Assembly: GCF_036417845.1 (NCBI RefSeq)
Contig: NC_090011.1
Location: forward strand, 1,240,001-1,304,000
DNA from: Apteryx mantelli
Lineage: Eukaryota > Chordata > Aves > Apterygiformes > Apterygidae
Direction of reading: 5' to 3'
Length of the DNA stretch: 64,000 nt
In this document: one piece after another, positions 36,000-47,947 of the stretch
How positions within the stretch are numbered: position 1 is the first letter of the stretch
Layout: every line of letters begins with the position of its first letter
Program-made: the position numbers and the translations under genes
Notes under the pieces: generated by a model
What the model was told of the DNA's origin: nothing
What the model saw: the letters and a program-made list of their open reading frames with translations, nothing else
The model's database searches: none

Positions 36000-37006
36000 G
36001 TACCAAGGATCTCAGATTTGTTTTGCTTGGACACAGACAAGGGAAAGATATATTTTTTTTTCTATTGTTTTCCCATAGAAAGACTTAATTATTTGTTCTG
36101 GCTCTAGTAAGTGAGACTACATAGAAAAACCCCAAACCAGAAAACATCGCAGCTCCAACCCTAAAGTTTCAGACTTGACTTTTAACAACAATTTAGTAAG
36201 CATTGTTTTGCAAACAGCTCCCTCCTCTGTACTATATTCACAGATTTTATAAAAGAACCCAGCAGTGTCTGGGAATGGAATGAATTCTTTTCTTTCACAA
36301 TGAAACTGTATCTGTGCCAGTGCAAACACTTCAGCTATATGTGCCCTCCCTGTACCTTTTTATGAGGTTCAGCTAATTAAGATTCTGAGAACAGAAGTCA
36401 TAGAAACTGAACTGGTGTCCTGTGCCATGAGTCATAAGCAGGATGCCCTCTCAGTGGACATAGTTTATTCCTGCTGAGAAAAGTTAAGAAGTGGAAGAAG
36501 TACTCAGAGCAGATGATATGTCTTCTCTGTCCCTATCCCGTGGGAAGCAGGAGAGTATTATTCCTTGAACATCCAACCAGTGCTCTGAGCCAGCAGATTG
36601 TAATTCTAGCATTTAACAAAACTAGGTAGGAAAGAGAAGAAATATGGATTTGAGCCAAGCATTTGAAAATATTTTGGCCTCATGGGTGAATCCTCCCACA
36701 AGCCTTCTGCACTTTCTTAATATAGCACAGTTTTCCCTTTCAGTAACTAATAGATATTCAAATGCTCATAACTGATCAGGGAAACTGTGGATAAAATGTA
36801 TTGAAATAGAAAATCAAAACCTCAGAATAGTTTTAAAATTCATGATTAAGAGTATTCAAAAAGCAAAATGGGTTAAATCATAAGGAATCATAAGCTATTT
36901 AGATTCTTAAAGCTTGACATTGTACATATTTTCATGCAGAAACAATGAACTTCCTAATTTACCCAGATCTTCCTTTTATAACCAATTAATCAGATTTAAA
37001 GGTTTT
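36000..37006. other. AT-rich non-coding stretch
   Basis: No open frame of note, no recognised repeat and no RNA gene seen. Confidence 0.4.
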
Positions 37007-37672
37007 CAGAGAAGGACCTGGGAGTGCTGGTGGACACCAAGTTAAGCATGAGCCAGCAATGTGCCCTTGTGGCCAAGAAGGCCAATGGTATGCTGGGGTG
37101 CCTCAGGAAGAGTGTTGTCAGCAGGTCGAGGGAGGTGATTCTCCCCTCTCCTCAGCTCTGGTGAGGCCACACCTGGAGGACTGTGTTCAGTATTGGGCTC
37201 CCCAGTACAGGAGGGATGTGGCACTACTAGAGCAAGTCCAGCAGAGGGCCACAAAGATGATTAGGGGATTGGAGCATCTCTCATATGAGGAAAGACTGAG
37301 AGAGCTGGGCCTGTTTAGCCTGGAGAAGAGAAGGCTGCGAGGGGATCTTATTAATGTGTACAAGTATCTGAAGGGAGGGTGTCAAGAGGATGGAGCCAGA
37401 CTCTTTTCAGTGGTGCCCAGTGACAGGACGTGAGGCAATGGGCACAAGCTGAAACACAGACAATTCCATCTGAACATGAGGAGAAACTTCTTCACTTCAA
37501 CTGGAACAGGTTGCCCAGAGAGGTTGTGGAGTCTCCTTGTCTGGAGATATTCAAAACCCACCTGGATGCAATCCTGTGCAACGTGCTCTAGGAGAACCTA
37601 CTTGAGCAGGGGATTTGGACTAGATGATCTCCAGAGGTCCTTTCCAACCTCAACCATTCTGTGATTCTCTGA
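37007..37672 (+). mobile_element. CR1 LINE 3' fragment, plus strand
   Basis: A 5'-truncated CR1 beginning in the C-terminal part of the RT ORF ([11 protein letters not shown] equivalent at the start) and ending in the CR1 tail (attctgtgattctctgattc). It has internal stops and a frameshift. Clear target duplications were not found. Confidence 0.9.
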
Positions 37673-38175
37673 TTCCATGAAAATGTGCCATAAAGCCATA
37701 AAGGTGAAAGCGGTATCTGCGTGTGAATGTAGTTTTGAGCTAGACATACTTCATTATTTGAATGATCAGCTGGTGACTATTTTTCTGAATGTTAATTTGG
37801 TGGTGTTTGGCTTGCAATTGCAATTGTTTGCATTTGTTAACCTGTTCTGTTTCCAAGAGTAAATCATATTTGCTAAGAACTTGTTAAGCATTTAGTTCTC
37901 CAACCCCTTGAATTCATTAAGTGAGAGCTAGAATAATCCATCTTCAGAGGGACAGAAAACAGCTTGCTGACCCACTGAAAACTGAGGAATTCAGCTAGAT
38001 TCTTTTTTTAATTATTAGGGGGAAAAAATAAAAAAAAAACCCTCTAAGTATTATGCAAGTATATCAAGCAAGATGGTTTCTTCTTCTTCTCTTGCCCCCT
38101 GGGAAACAAAAGCACCTCTTCTCTGACATGTCAAATTAGCAGAAGAAATCTAGTATGTTGTTCTTTTAATGTTAG

Positions 38176-38399
38176 AAATTAATATGGAAGAACACATGAA
38201 GCAGCTGATCAGACTGAGTGAGAAGGAGATAAAGACTTTATTGAATCAGAAGATAGAAAGTGTCCAAAAGTATTTAACAACTGAGCTGCAAAATGAGCTG
38301 CAACAGTTGGAATTGCTTCTGGAAAACAAACTTCATGGGATGCAGACTATGGCAGAAATCAGCATCTTGGAGAGGAAGCTGGAATATCTTGCAACCAGG
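38176..38399 (+). CDS. Coiled-coil exon, gene not recognised
   Basis: 224 nt between taatgttag and gtaaag, phase 1 in, phase 0 out. It codes about 75 residues, nearly all helical and charged (NMEEHMKQLIRLSEKEIK and on), ending LEYLATR. It resembles the exon at 39163 in its first 30 residues (xMEExxKxxIRxSxxE pattern), so the two are duplicates. The phase-1 entry is the same as that of the heptad exons 8-14 kb upstream, so splicing onto that gene as an alternative C-terminus is possible. It could also belong to a separate small gene whose 5' exons I do not see. Confidence 0.5.
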
Positions 38400-38556
38400 G
38401 TAAAGAGAGCATTTCAATATTTCTCTACAGCATTTGTGTGCATGGGGGGAATAGCAGCAGGTTGTGCTTTCTGAGCTTGTATGAAAACCAGCATTCATTT
38501 GGAAAGAGACGGGGGAAGGAGAAACACAGTAACATGCCTCTTCTGTTTCTTTTCAG

Positions 38557-38610
38557 ATTGAAAGGAGTGTATCACTCCCTTTTATAAAGATCTTTATGAA
38601 GCAGGTCTGA
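38557..38610 (+). CDS. Candidate terminal exon for the coiled-coil unit
   Basis: After a very good acceptor (ttctgtttcttttcag) a phase-0 frame codes about 17 residues (IERSVSLPFIKIFMKQV) and ends in TGA. It fits the phase-0 donor at 38400. A canonical AATAAA lies about 67 bases downstream. Confidence 0.45.
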   Translation: MERSVSLPFIKIFMKQV

Positions 38611-38676
38611 ATTTGCAAACTGAAATTCAGACCACGTTTAATGATAGATATGTTGATATAGGCACTACAGAATGTA

Positions 38677-38682
38677 AATAAA
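38677..38682 (+). terminator. Poly(A) signal after the coiled-coil unit
   Basis: AATAAA within 70 bases of the candidate stop at 38610, a plausible spacing for a short 3'UTR. Confidence 0.4.
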
Positions 38683-39162
38683 GGGATGCCTTAAAAAGAA
38701 GGGCACAGATGAGCAACTGAGAGGGGAAGCATATGATCTAAATGTAGCATCAGATCAGCTACAGTACCTTGTCTTGCCTCCAGAGGAAACAGCATGAAGT
38801 TTAATTAGTAAAGTTACCATGTCATCTAGCTTCCAGGAAACTTCAAATAGTTAATGTTTTGGAGAAATCATAGGAATGGATTCAACTCCTTTTTAATTAA
38901 AACACAGAGGTATTAATTATCCTTTGTGACCAAATGAATTGTTTGTTAAGCACTGTATTCATTCATGTCTTTCCCAAGCTCTAATAATTGAATTTTGTGT
39001 GTGTTCAGTTGGCACATCACACTGGTTGCCTTTTGAGAATGGTATTCACAAACTTCTGATCTAATGCTGTCGTTCTCCCCTTTATTTGCAAAACATATTT
39101 CTAATCACTAGTAATAATCAGAGGGTTACACACTGTTAAGCATGTTTTCTTATTTACTCTAG

Positions 39163-39461
39163 GAAAGGAGATGGAAGAATGCCTGAAGGCTGAGATTAGA
39201 TCCAGTCAAGAGGAAATGAAGGCTTCATTGGACCAGCAGCTTATAAGTATCCAACATCTAGAAAAGCAGTTCCAAGGTCCTCTTTCAGAGTTGAAAACAG
39301 AGGTGAAGGCAGCTGTCAACAGTTTGACCTCCCTCAGAAAAACTGTTGTCTGTGGATTTGGAAAACAAAAAGGAGCTCTAGCAGATGCGCAGCAAATGAG
39401 TAGAGACCAGCAGAATCAATTGGAAGATCATTTAGCAAAATATGCTCTGGTTTGGAGATAA
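39163..39461 (+). CDS. Second coiled-coil exon, C-terminal type
   Basis: After cttatttactctag a phase-1 frame runs 299 nt to a TAA, coding about 99 residues. The first half is helical and charged (EMEECLKAEIRSSQEEMK) and aligns with the exon at 38176. The second half (VVCGFGKQKGALADAQQM and on) is also polar. It ends in its own stop, so it would be a final exon. No family recognised. Confidence 0.45.
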
Positions 39462-42400
39462 ACCAGGGACTGGGCCCTCAGTGGGGAAAACTAGATAACT
39501 AGAAAGTGTAGGTAGGAGACGACATCTTTTGAAAGTTTCATCTCCTGTCCCACTGAAGCCTTTATGACAGAGGTCAGCCTGTTCTAGAGGTATAGATGAG
39601 AACTCTAGTGTTCAGGTCTACCTAAGCCAAGATCTCAAATTACCTTTATGAGCTGAAATTTAAACTTAAGTGGAAGTTGTGTCTCCACAGATCAAACAAA
39701 ATGAACAAACAGGCAAACAAAACTCAGCTAAAACCAACAAACTTCTGCATAGGCATTTGCACTGAACTTTCTTTTCCTTCTAAGAATCACATAATCGAAA
39801 GCACCCAGAAGAGCTCCTCCCTTTTTGGACACCTATATGCCTCTCTCCCGCTAGCCAAATAGGTCCTCTCCAGCTTCGAAAGAACTGAAAAAGTAGCTGT
39901 GTGTAAATCCTAGCTTATCAATTAGCAGATAATCAGAGCCCCTTTAATACTGAACCACAAATGCTTCTGCTGTCTGCCTTGTGCACAGTAGTCTAGTGAA
40001 AGAAGCACTTGTGTAGGCTAAAGAGGTTAGCTAGGAATTCAAGAATAAATAATGAAACCTAAAGTTGACCCCTTGAAACCAAGTCTGCTTAGCTTATGAG
40101 GGATACCTTCCAGTTGCAAAGGAATAAACCAGGGGTTTAGTTCCTTCTCCCAAGCTTGGGTTTATATTTTCCTAGAGGCATATGGGAGGGGTGTATATAT
40201 ATCCCTATCCCTGTATACCCTAGAACCTACACCCTAGAACCTACTTGATGATTAGGCTTCTAACATTAGCTACAGAATGAGCATCAAGAGCACATACACA
40301 AAACTCACTTTCATAAATGTGTGTATACTCCTTCAGGGACTTCAATGGGGGCAGATGGTTAAAGACACCAGCCTCCTATCTGATCTGAGGAGTGAAGTCA
40401 GGTATCACTTCCAAGTCTATAGCTACTCCATTTGAGAGACTGAATAACATGAAGCAGTCCTACTCAAAATATCAACAAAGGACCTGACTAATGTCAAATG
40501 ACAATGTCTTACGGTTGTGTCATGACTGGAAAATATCCTTCTGCATCCGTCTTACATATTTAAATACACCGCTGTTTATCTAGAAAATATTCACATTACT
40601 GTGTTCATCATCACTATCAGTTGGAATTGCTGCTGGTTTTCCACCAGGACTCTGTTCCCATGATCAATGTCATGGCATGCCTACTAGATCACTTCCAGGT
40701 CCCTTCTCCCAGGTACCCTGGACCAAGGAGAACGGGCACAGGTCTGCAAGGCTTTATTCTGAAGAGCTGCAGCACAGTCCTTTCCAGTGCTACCCAAGAC
40801 AAGCAAGCCATACTAAAAATGTTTAACTTAAAGACCTATGATAAGAACTGGTGGGTTCTGTGAGTATCCAGAGAAAGTAGTTCCCAACAGCTGCCAGGCA
40901 AAATGTAATCCAGCTACAGAGTACAGATCACATGATCTATATCCCGTAACAACCTAACATCAATTAAGGCTATTTAAAATGCTGAGCATTTTATTATATA
41001 ATGGCTTTTGTGTCCTGTGGAAAGCAGTAATATTGTCTTTACAAGTTTGCCTATGCAAATCCAAAGACCCTGAAACTCAAAGTTTTCATATATGACTTTG
41101 TATTTTAATGAAAACTGCTAATACTGTGTAATTCAGAACAAAGTCAGCAAGACCAGTAATAGTTTGCAAACTGAATATATTTTTAATAGCAACCACAAAA
41201 CAATGTACTTCCAGTAATTGAAAAAATGCTAATAATAAGGGCAGCAAGAAATCCAGTGTCATGCATGCTATCTTTTTTCTATTAATTTCTATTAATAGTC
41301 AAGCTTTTTTTCACAGAAAAGAGGGAAGGGTAGCAGGGGCCATCTGATACTTCCCCATCTCAAGAAGCAGCCACTAGGTACACTCCAGAGCAGTCAGGAT
41401 GTCAGCTGAGTTAATTTTTGCCCAAGCTGTAGCTCACACACGACCCACAACCTTTCCAGCTACAAGCCAATGTTAAAATGTGGGTCACTGCACATACAGT
41501 CAGTCACACACACATCCATTCTCCACTTGGAGGAATCTCACAATAGGCACCCCGACTCACTGTCAATGAGGTCCTGGCTAACAAGCCTTTGGAAAGACAG
41601 GAGGCAGCTGTCAGCATCCAGAGCACCAGCACCTCTTCCTGGCGTTCAGCTTTCTCTGAAGAGAGAGCTGTTTGAGAGGCTTCAGCCAGCCTTGGACTGC
41701 TTCCACAAAAAGCCAGAAGCAGCCTCCGCAGGGGCTTGCGTCACTCCACTCAGCAGCTGCCTTTCAGCTCAGGCCCTCCCCCTTCCCTGAGCTATCTTGT
41801 AGCCATGCCCATGCCTGGTCATGTACCTCGCTGATTTGCACCCTCAGACTTGACTTCCCAGTTTGATCTTTTTCATGTGGCCGCTGCCTCTGCCTGCCTT
41901 CTTATCACACTCAACACCCAGCTCCCCTTCACTTTCAGAGCAGTCCCTTGCTCCTCCCTAACACCTGCTCTCAAGATTGCACACATCTGGAATCTGTGCC
42001 TGGAGTTCACTCCCTTCAAGGAGGAGGGCACAAGCAGGTGTCATTTCCTGGAACACAGATTATTGCCAGAACTTTCCCAGAGTGGTACGAATGCTTCAGC
42101 CAGTTAGGGAACAGCTGTGTGCTAAAGGCTCAACCCCGTCTTTTATGAGCACTCTTTCCTGGAACTGCGTAAAGTCCAGCAACCCTGAACACTGCCTGCC
42201 CAATGCTCTGCGCCATTGTGCTCTAAGTGCAACCCAGCTCTTCTCTGGAGAAACAGCATGGGAGGTGTCTTCTCCCAAGGTATGTGATTGCATTTCTCCA
42301 TCTATTCCCTTTGATTCTTTAGGAGTTCACAGCTCTGCCACTCTGTTGCAAGGGGAAAACATCATGAAGATGGGTAGTTGCCTTGGTTTTGTATGTTCTC

Positions 42401-43029
42401 GCTTCATGTGACCGGTTTATCGGGAGACACTTCACAGACGACAGAAATTTCGTTACTGTAATCAGTGGCACGTCACATGCCAGGACATGATTCCCTTCAC
42501 TCTAGGGTAGATGTTGTGGTGGGAATTCGACCCCAAAACTCAAGGGGTGGCACCACCTCTATCCCTGCACACCAGCATTTCAGCATCCAAGGTGGGGGTG
42601 ATCTGCACGTGTGCTGGGTGTCTAGGTTCACCTTATGGTTTGCGTGAAGCTAGCAAAGATGTGCAGTGAGGGGTTTAGACCACCTTGAAGCAGACATGGG
42701 TTTTTGTTGGTTTCTCCTCAGGGTGTCTCTTCCTCCCTTTGGTTAAGCTGCCTTCCTTGGCTGCTGCTCTCTGCCCTCCTCTCAGGGTTCTTCCCAGAGC
42801 TGTTCTTCAGCAGGCATGAAGCATGAAGAGGGCGTTTTTATAGCTGCCTTTTCATTGATATACACATGACACATTTTCATTGTTCTTCATGTCCTATGAA
42901 GTTTCTCAAGCCGTGTCCTCTGGGATGGGATTGCCTTCTGGGACTGGATTTCTTTACAGCTCAGGCTTTGGAAGTGCTCTTTTGAAATACCTCCCCACAC
43001 CAATACACACACACAAGCACACACACACA

Positions 43030-43062
<33 letters not shown>

Positions 43063-43894
43063 TTTTAAGGCCATTGTGAGCACGGCTAAGATGACAAGAG
43101 TGGAGCAAAGGGCAACTCAGCTGAGTCAAGAGAAAGAGGTATGAACAACAGAGCAGAAGAGGTAGGGTAGCCTTCAGGTAGGTTCCTCTGTGGGAAAGCC
43201 TGGTAAAGCAACTGCAGTTGCCTCAGATAAGCCTGAGTGTCTTCAGCCATCAGGTCTCATTCCTGGCTTGGCGAGTGCACAGTTGTGCCATGGAAATTCA
43301 TCCCAAAAGAGCTCTGAGGTGTGTTCCACATGGGCTAATCAGAGGCTTGGGAGAACAGCCTCTCATGTCGGTGGAGGAAGAAAGAGAGGCTCCATCGTCA
43401 TGCTTTTCACAGCACCTCTTTAGGCTGCTGCTCTGAATCTCCAGCTGGAGATGCCTTTCTCTGTTGACTCTGAAGAAACCTTGATCTGGTCAGCCCCAGG
43501 ACTGCAGTTAATCTCATGGAGTTTCCACTTGGACAAGGTTTCCATCACTCTGTCCCTGTGGAAAAATGTGGCTGGGGTCAAATACCTTCTTCTGCACTCT
43601 GCAGACGCAAGAAATACCCTGATTCAATTTGACTAAGGAAAACATTCATGCACAGCTGAATTGTCAGGGAGCTACACTGCAGCCAAAGTGCCCTGCAAGA
43701 TAGGAGAGTGGCCAGTTCTCTGTCCATCAGATCATCCTGCAGCCATGGTCTTCTATTCTCTACTATGGTGCACACGAGACAACTTTTGCTGGGAGGAGTG
43801 GACCTGGCTTGCACCATGTTGCCAGCCGCTGAGCAGCATGCCAGGAGGAAACATCACTACTAGGAAAGGGCTGACTTTTGTCCTTGCTTTGCAG
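39462..43894. other. Non-coding region
   Basis: About 4.4 kb with no supported exon. AATAAA hexamers near 40044 and 40121 could serve the exon at 39163. A CA microsatellite lies at 43004-43060. The rest is unremarkable. Confidence 0.4.
43004..43060 (+). repeat. (CA)n microsatellite
   Basis: Repeating CA with three interruptions by ag, about 57 bases. Confidence 0.95.
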
Positions 43895-43956
43895 ACTGAA
43901 CTTGAAGAAAGGGGCTGAGGAAAGCAGAAGACCTGAGGACATGTCTCGGCAACATG
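43895..43956 (+). CDS. Candidate start exon of a second heptad gene
   Basis: 62-nt segment between cttgctttgcag and gtaaga. An ATG at 43941 gives 16 coding nt (MSRQH) and leaves in phase 1, matching the 66-nt exon at 46501 and all heptad exons. No signal peptide is coded, so the product would be cytosolic, or this is a 5'UTR exon. Evidence is only splice-site and phase agreement. Confidence 0.35.
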
Positions 43957-44164
43957 GTAAGAGTGGGGTGTCTTCTCGTCAGTTGGGGGCTAGAATGACA
44001 GTGGATGTTCTATAAAGCCTGAATGCCTGGGAGGAATCAGGAGGCCATGGGAGGCAAGTACTCCATAGCTTGAAGAGCAGAAACGAGTCCTCCTTCTCTT
44101 CTGTGTTGCCCCTTCAGTCTACAAGAGCACCTTCCCTATAATTCCTGTAATACAATTCCTCTGC

Positions 44165-44575
44165 ATTCAGGGCACACCTGTCTTTGGTCAGGAGGTCTGT
44201 TTTGTAGCATCGATGGGCTCAAAAATGGGTGCAGGGAGGATCAACCAGCTGGGCTGTGAGTCGGGCTAACTGTGGAGAGGCAAGCAAGAAGGCACTCTGC
44301 CTAGGTGACAGGGAAGCTGTAGCTGGCAGCCACACTGAGAACAAAGCCTTGGGTTCCTCAGCAGCCAGGAGTCCTTCTGAACAGAGGCAAGGAACCGCTC
44401 CCTCTCAGCTGACAGAAGTAACAGCTCTACTTTTCTTTTACACCTAGCTCCATTGCCCCACAAGGCAAGTCTGCAGCTCTAATCAGACCTTAACGCGACC
44501 ATTCACCCGGAAACTGACCCATACTTCTGAGAGCAAACTAACAGGGAAACAGGACAGGAAAGTCAGGGAAGATGT
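44165..44575 (+). repeat. Truncated, diverged copy of the array unit
   Basis: 44165-44270 matches 47370-47460 (landmarks gcacac, ggaggtctgtt, tagcatcgatgggctca). 44405-44575 matches 52165-52339 (landmarks cagctgacagaagtaacagctc, acacctagctccattgcccc). The pieces are joined with the intervening DNA missing, and are more diverged than the main copies: an older partial unit left of the array. Confidence 0.7.
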
Positions 44576-44582
44576 AACTAAT

Positions 44583-45606
44583 CACAGAATCACAGAATCA
44601 CAGAATGGTTGAGGTTGGAAGGGACCTCCAGAGATCATCTAGTCCAACCCCCCTGCTCAAGCAGGATCACCTAGAGCACGTTACACAGGATTGCGTCCAG
44701 GCGGGTTTTGAAAATCACCAGAGAAGGAGATTCCACAGCCTCTCTGGGCAACCTCTTCCAGTGCTCTGTCACCCTCACAGTGAAAAAGTTTTTCCTCATG
44801 TTCAGATGGAAGCGTCTGTGTTTCAGTTTGCGCCCGTTGCCTCGCGTCCTGTCGTTGGGCACCACTGAAAAGAGTCTGGCTCCATCCTCTTGACACCCTC
44901 CCTTCAGATACTTGTACACGTTAATAAGATCTCCTCTCAGCCTTCTCTCCTTTAGGCTAAACAGGCCCAGCTCTCTCAGTCTTTCCTCATGAGAGAGATG
45001 CTCCAGTCCCCTAATCATCTTTGTAGCCTTTCGCTGGACTTGCTCCAGTAGTGCCACATCCCTCTTGTACTGGGGAGCCCAGAACTGGACGCAGTACTCC
45101 AGATGCGGCCTCACCAGGGCTGAGGAGAGGGGCAGGATCACCTCCCTCGACCTGCTGGCAATACTCTTCCTGATGCACCCCAGGATACCATTGGCCTTCT
45201 TGGCCACAAGGGCACATTGCTGCCTCATGCTCAACTTGGTGTCCACCAGCACTCCCAGGTCCTTCTCCGCAGAGCTGCTTTCCAGCAGCTCAACCCCCAA
45301 CCTGTACTGGTGCATGGGGTTATTCCTCCCCAGGTGCAGGACCCTGCACTTCCCTTTGTTGAACTTCATGAGGTTCCTCTCCGCCCACCTCTCCAGCCTG
45401 TCCAGGTCTCTCTGAATGGCAGCACAGCCCTCTGGTGTATCAGCCACTCCTCCCAGTTTTGTATCGTCAGCAAACTGGCTCAGGGTGCACTCTGTCCCTT
45501 CATCCAGGTCATTGATGAATAAGTCGAACAAGACTGGACCCAGTCCTGACCCCTGGGGGACACTGCTAGCTACAGGCCTCCAACTAGACTCTGCACCGCT
45601 GATCAC
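44583..45606 (-). mobile_element. CR1 LINE insertion, minus strand, 5' truncated, with target duplication
   Basis: The 3' tail ((atcacaga)n) is at the left. The minus strand reads open from 45606 to a stop at 44671 over the last ~310 codons of ORF2, including the FADD box and the RT C-terminal region: an unbroken frame, unlike the other CR1s here. Flanked by AACTAAT at 44576-44582 and 45607-45613. The paralogous site at 52340-52346 has a single AACTAAT and no insert, which proves the insertion and its limits. Confidence 0.95.
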
Positions 45607-46500
45607 AACTAATGCTGACAGAGTATGTGTATCAGCCACACTGCCTCTGCTTCCCTGTGTTAGCTCTGCTCATTTTCCCCGTGCTACACGCCCTCTCTGC
45701 TGACCGTTCTCATGAGTCTGAGAAGTGTCTCATTACCCACACGCAAAGGGCACAAGATCCTGCTTTCCTCTCTTCACCGCACAAAATGCAGCTGGAGTCT
45801 AGGCTTTCAGAAACCCACAGCCTTTTCCTGGAATTCTTCCCACTTCCCTGCTGTCAGCTTCCCTGCTGGGGCTCATAGTTGTCTGAGTTTGGAGCTACCT
45901 CTGGCCTTTCCTTGATGCAGCAGGACTAAGAGGCACAAACCTGAACTCTCTGTCCCCGGGGGGTTTCCAGAGCCGCCAGGACAAACCCCCGAGCAGCATG
46001 CTGGGACCTCAGCACACACCCTGCTTTGAGCAGGAGGTGCCCCTGCAGCACTCCTGAGGTCCCTTGCATGCAGGAGCATTGTGTCTTTTGAGGAAAGAGG
46101 CAGGCCAAAATCCCAAGCCACAGACAAGATTCTTCCGAGACGATAAACATTCCGATGAATTTTCAGGAACAACAAGTGCATGATGGATGGCTCTGATGAG
46201 TACAGTGTGAGGAGAAGGGAGGGAGCAGAGCACGGCACTGGTGAGGTGGGAGGAGGTGAGGGGCAGAGTGAGGCCGTGATTCCCCCCAGGGAAAAGAACA
46301 TGCAGCGCTGCACATCTCAGGAGGGCCTTCCGGGCACAGGAGAGCATTAGAAGTTGGGCTGGATAGGCTAAGGAGCAGTGTGCACTCTGGTAGCTAGGCC
46401 TTTGTGTCTTTTGAAGCCAAAAGCCCTTTTGGCAGGAGTGCAGGGAACGGGAAACAACCTAATGAAGCTTCCTCTTTTGTCTTCCCTTCCTATGTGACAG

Positions 46501-46566
46501 AATGTCCAGAAGGTGAGAAGAATCCACCACCTGTCAAACAACGCGTAGAATACTTTGAGCGTCTGA
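46501..46566 (+). CDS. 66-nt exon of the array unit, copy 1
   Basis: Between cctatgtgacag and gtaagt, 66 nt, phase 1-1. Codes a 22-residue proline- and charge-rich segment beginning ECPEGEKNPPPV and ending EYFERL. Bounded by good splice sites and open only in the shared phase, so probably a real exon. Its place in the protein (before or after heptads) is not fixed, because the unit is tandem. Confidence 0.55.
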
Positions 46567-47220
46567 GTAAGTATTCTGGGTCCCATTCCAATTGGCAGGG
46601 TTTCTTGTGCCCAAGCTGGGTGCTTTGGGGCAGGATGTCTCATTCCGGAGGAAACTGTGGCCTGTGGAGGCCTGTCCCCCTGAGGCGGATACCCACAGCT
46701 CCTCTTAGAGTCAACAGCAGAAAGCATGCCCTACATGATGGTGGCATTCATCTCTTCAGTAGGGCACACGACTTTGGTGTCAGGCTGGTCATGCTCTCGT
46801 GGCCTGCTCTGCTCTCCATTGCCAATGGAAGGCCTGCAAAAGTCGGGCTCACATGTTGAAGTTGAAGGAGAAGCGGGCCAGTCATGCTGTTGCCCTGCCC
46901 TCCTGCACTGCAAAGGAATAGAATGGTCTTCACACGCTGTAGCAGTGCAGGCTGTCACGCTGCCCAGGCTGAGAAAGGACACCTTGGACTGAGTGCACTC
47001 CTGTCCTCCTGATGAGCTAAGGAGATCCATTCTCCTGTCGTTGCTCGTTCAAGTGGCATGGCTGGAGGTGAACATCAATCACCTCCTTCGGGAATGCTTG
47101 CCAATGACCATGCCCTGTCCTCGGCGTTAGGGTCCCTCCTGGGGCCACCAAAAAGGCGGGCTGCAAACCAGGTGGCTGTGGCTAAGGCCTTACCATAGTG
47201 CTTGGGCTTTCTTTTTGCAG

Positions 47221-47405
47221 AGACCAGCCAAAACAAAGCACAATTTGGAGCCAGACTGGGAGGGGTGGAGTCACCAAGGACAGCTCAGGGACACTGCTCA
47301 GAGGACATTGCAGGGGGGAAGGAGGGCCAGAATCTCAGCCACAGGGAAGACAACTCCTCTGCGCACAGGGCACACCGGTCTTTGGCCAGGAGGTCTGTTC
47401 TGTAG
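47221..47405 (+). CDS. Possible terminal exon of the array unit, copy 1
   Basis: After ctttctttttgcag a phase-1 frame runs to TAG at 47403. It would add about 61 polar, histidine- and arginine-rich residues (TSQNKAQFGARLGGV and on). If used, it ends the protein right after the 66-nt exon; if skipped, heptad exons follow. The older partial copy at 44165 keeps the end of this segment including the TAG. Confidence 0.35.
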
Positions 47406-47947
47406 CATCGATGGGCTCAGGGCTGGGTGCAGGGAGGAGCAGCCAGCTGGGCTGTGAGGCAGACAGCGACATAGCTGTCGGAGACGAGTGCCACCTTCTT
47501 CAGGGATGTTCATCAGGAGCAACCCGAAGCCCCAGCTCTCCTCAGCAATGCTCCCCTCCAGCCCTGTCGTGATGGGAGTGACTTGCCTTTTCCCCAATGC
47601 AAGCGGAAGAAGGGCTAGTGTTGTGGGTGAGGCTCCTTACCTGGGCTCAGTATAAAGTCCAAGCTTCTGCCGCAAGGCCGGGGTCTCTCAGGCACAGAGG
47701 AAAGGGGAGAGCGGCAGTCATTCAGCAAAACTGTTTGTTGGGGAGGCTTGTGCAAGTGGTGCCCTTAAACACCTTTTGCACTTTGCAAAAAAGGATGATG
47801 AAGGAGAAGAGCAGGGTGGCAGAAGACACATGAGGCAGACACAAACACCCCTGAATTGGTGAACACCATGAATCCACATTCATGGAAGGCTGAGATGAGA
47901 CAGAGGGGAGTGCTCCTGTGATCTCTCTTCACACTCAAACACCTGCC

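Noticed and set aside
43004-43060. Repeat array as a possible CRISPR-like structure
   Set aside because: It is a plain CA microsatellite, and the genome is eukaryotic.
44443-44470. Short exon after ttacacctag with a GC donor
   Set aside because: Only one copy has gcaagt; the copies at 52213 and 63873 have acaagt, and the length breaks the phase.
46009-46347. 112-codon minus-strand frame repeated at 52742-53080
   Set aside because: No recognisable domain or splice support; preserved only by the recent duplication.
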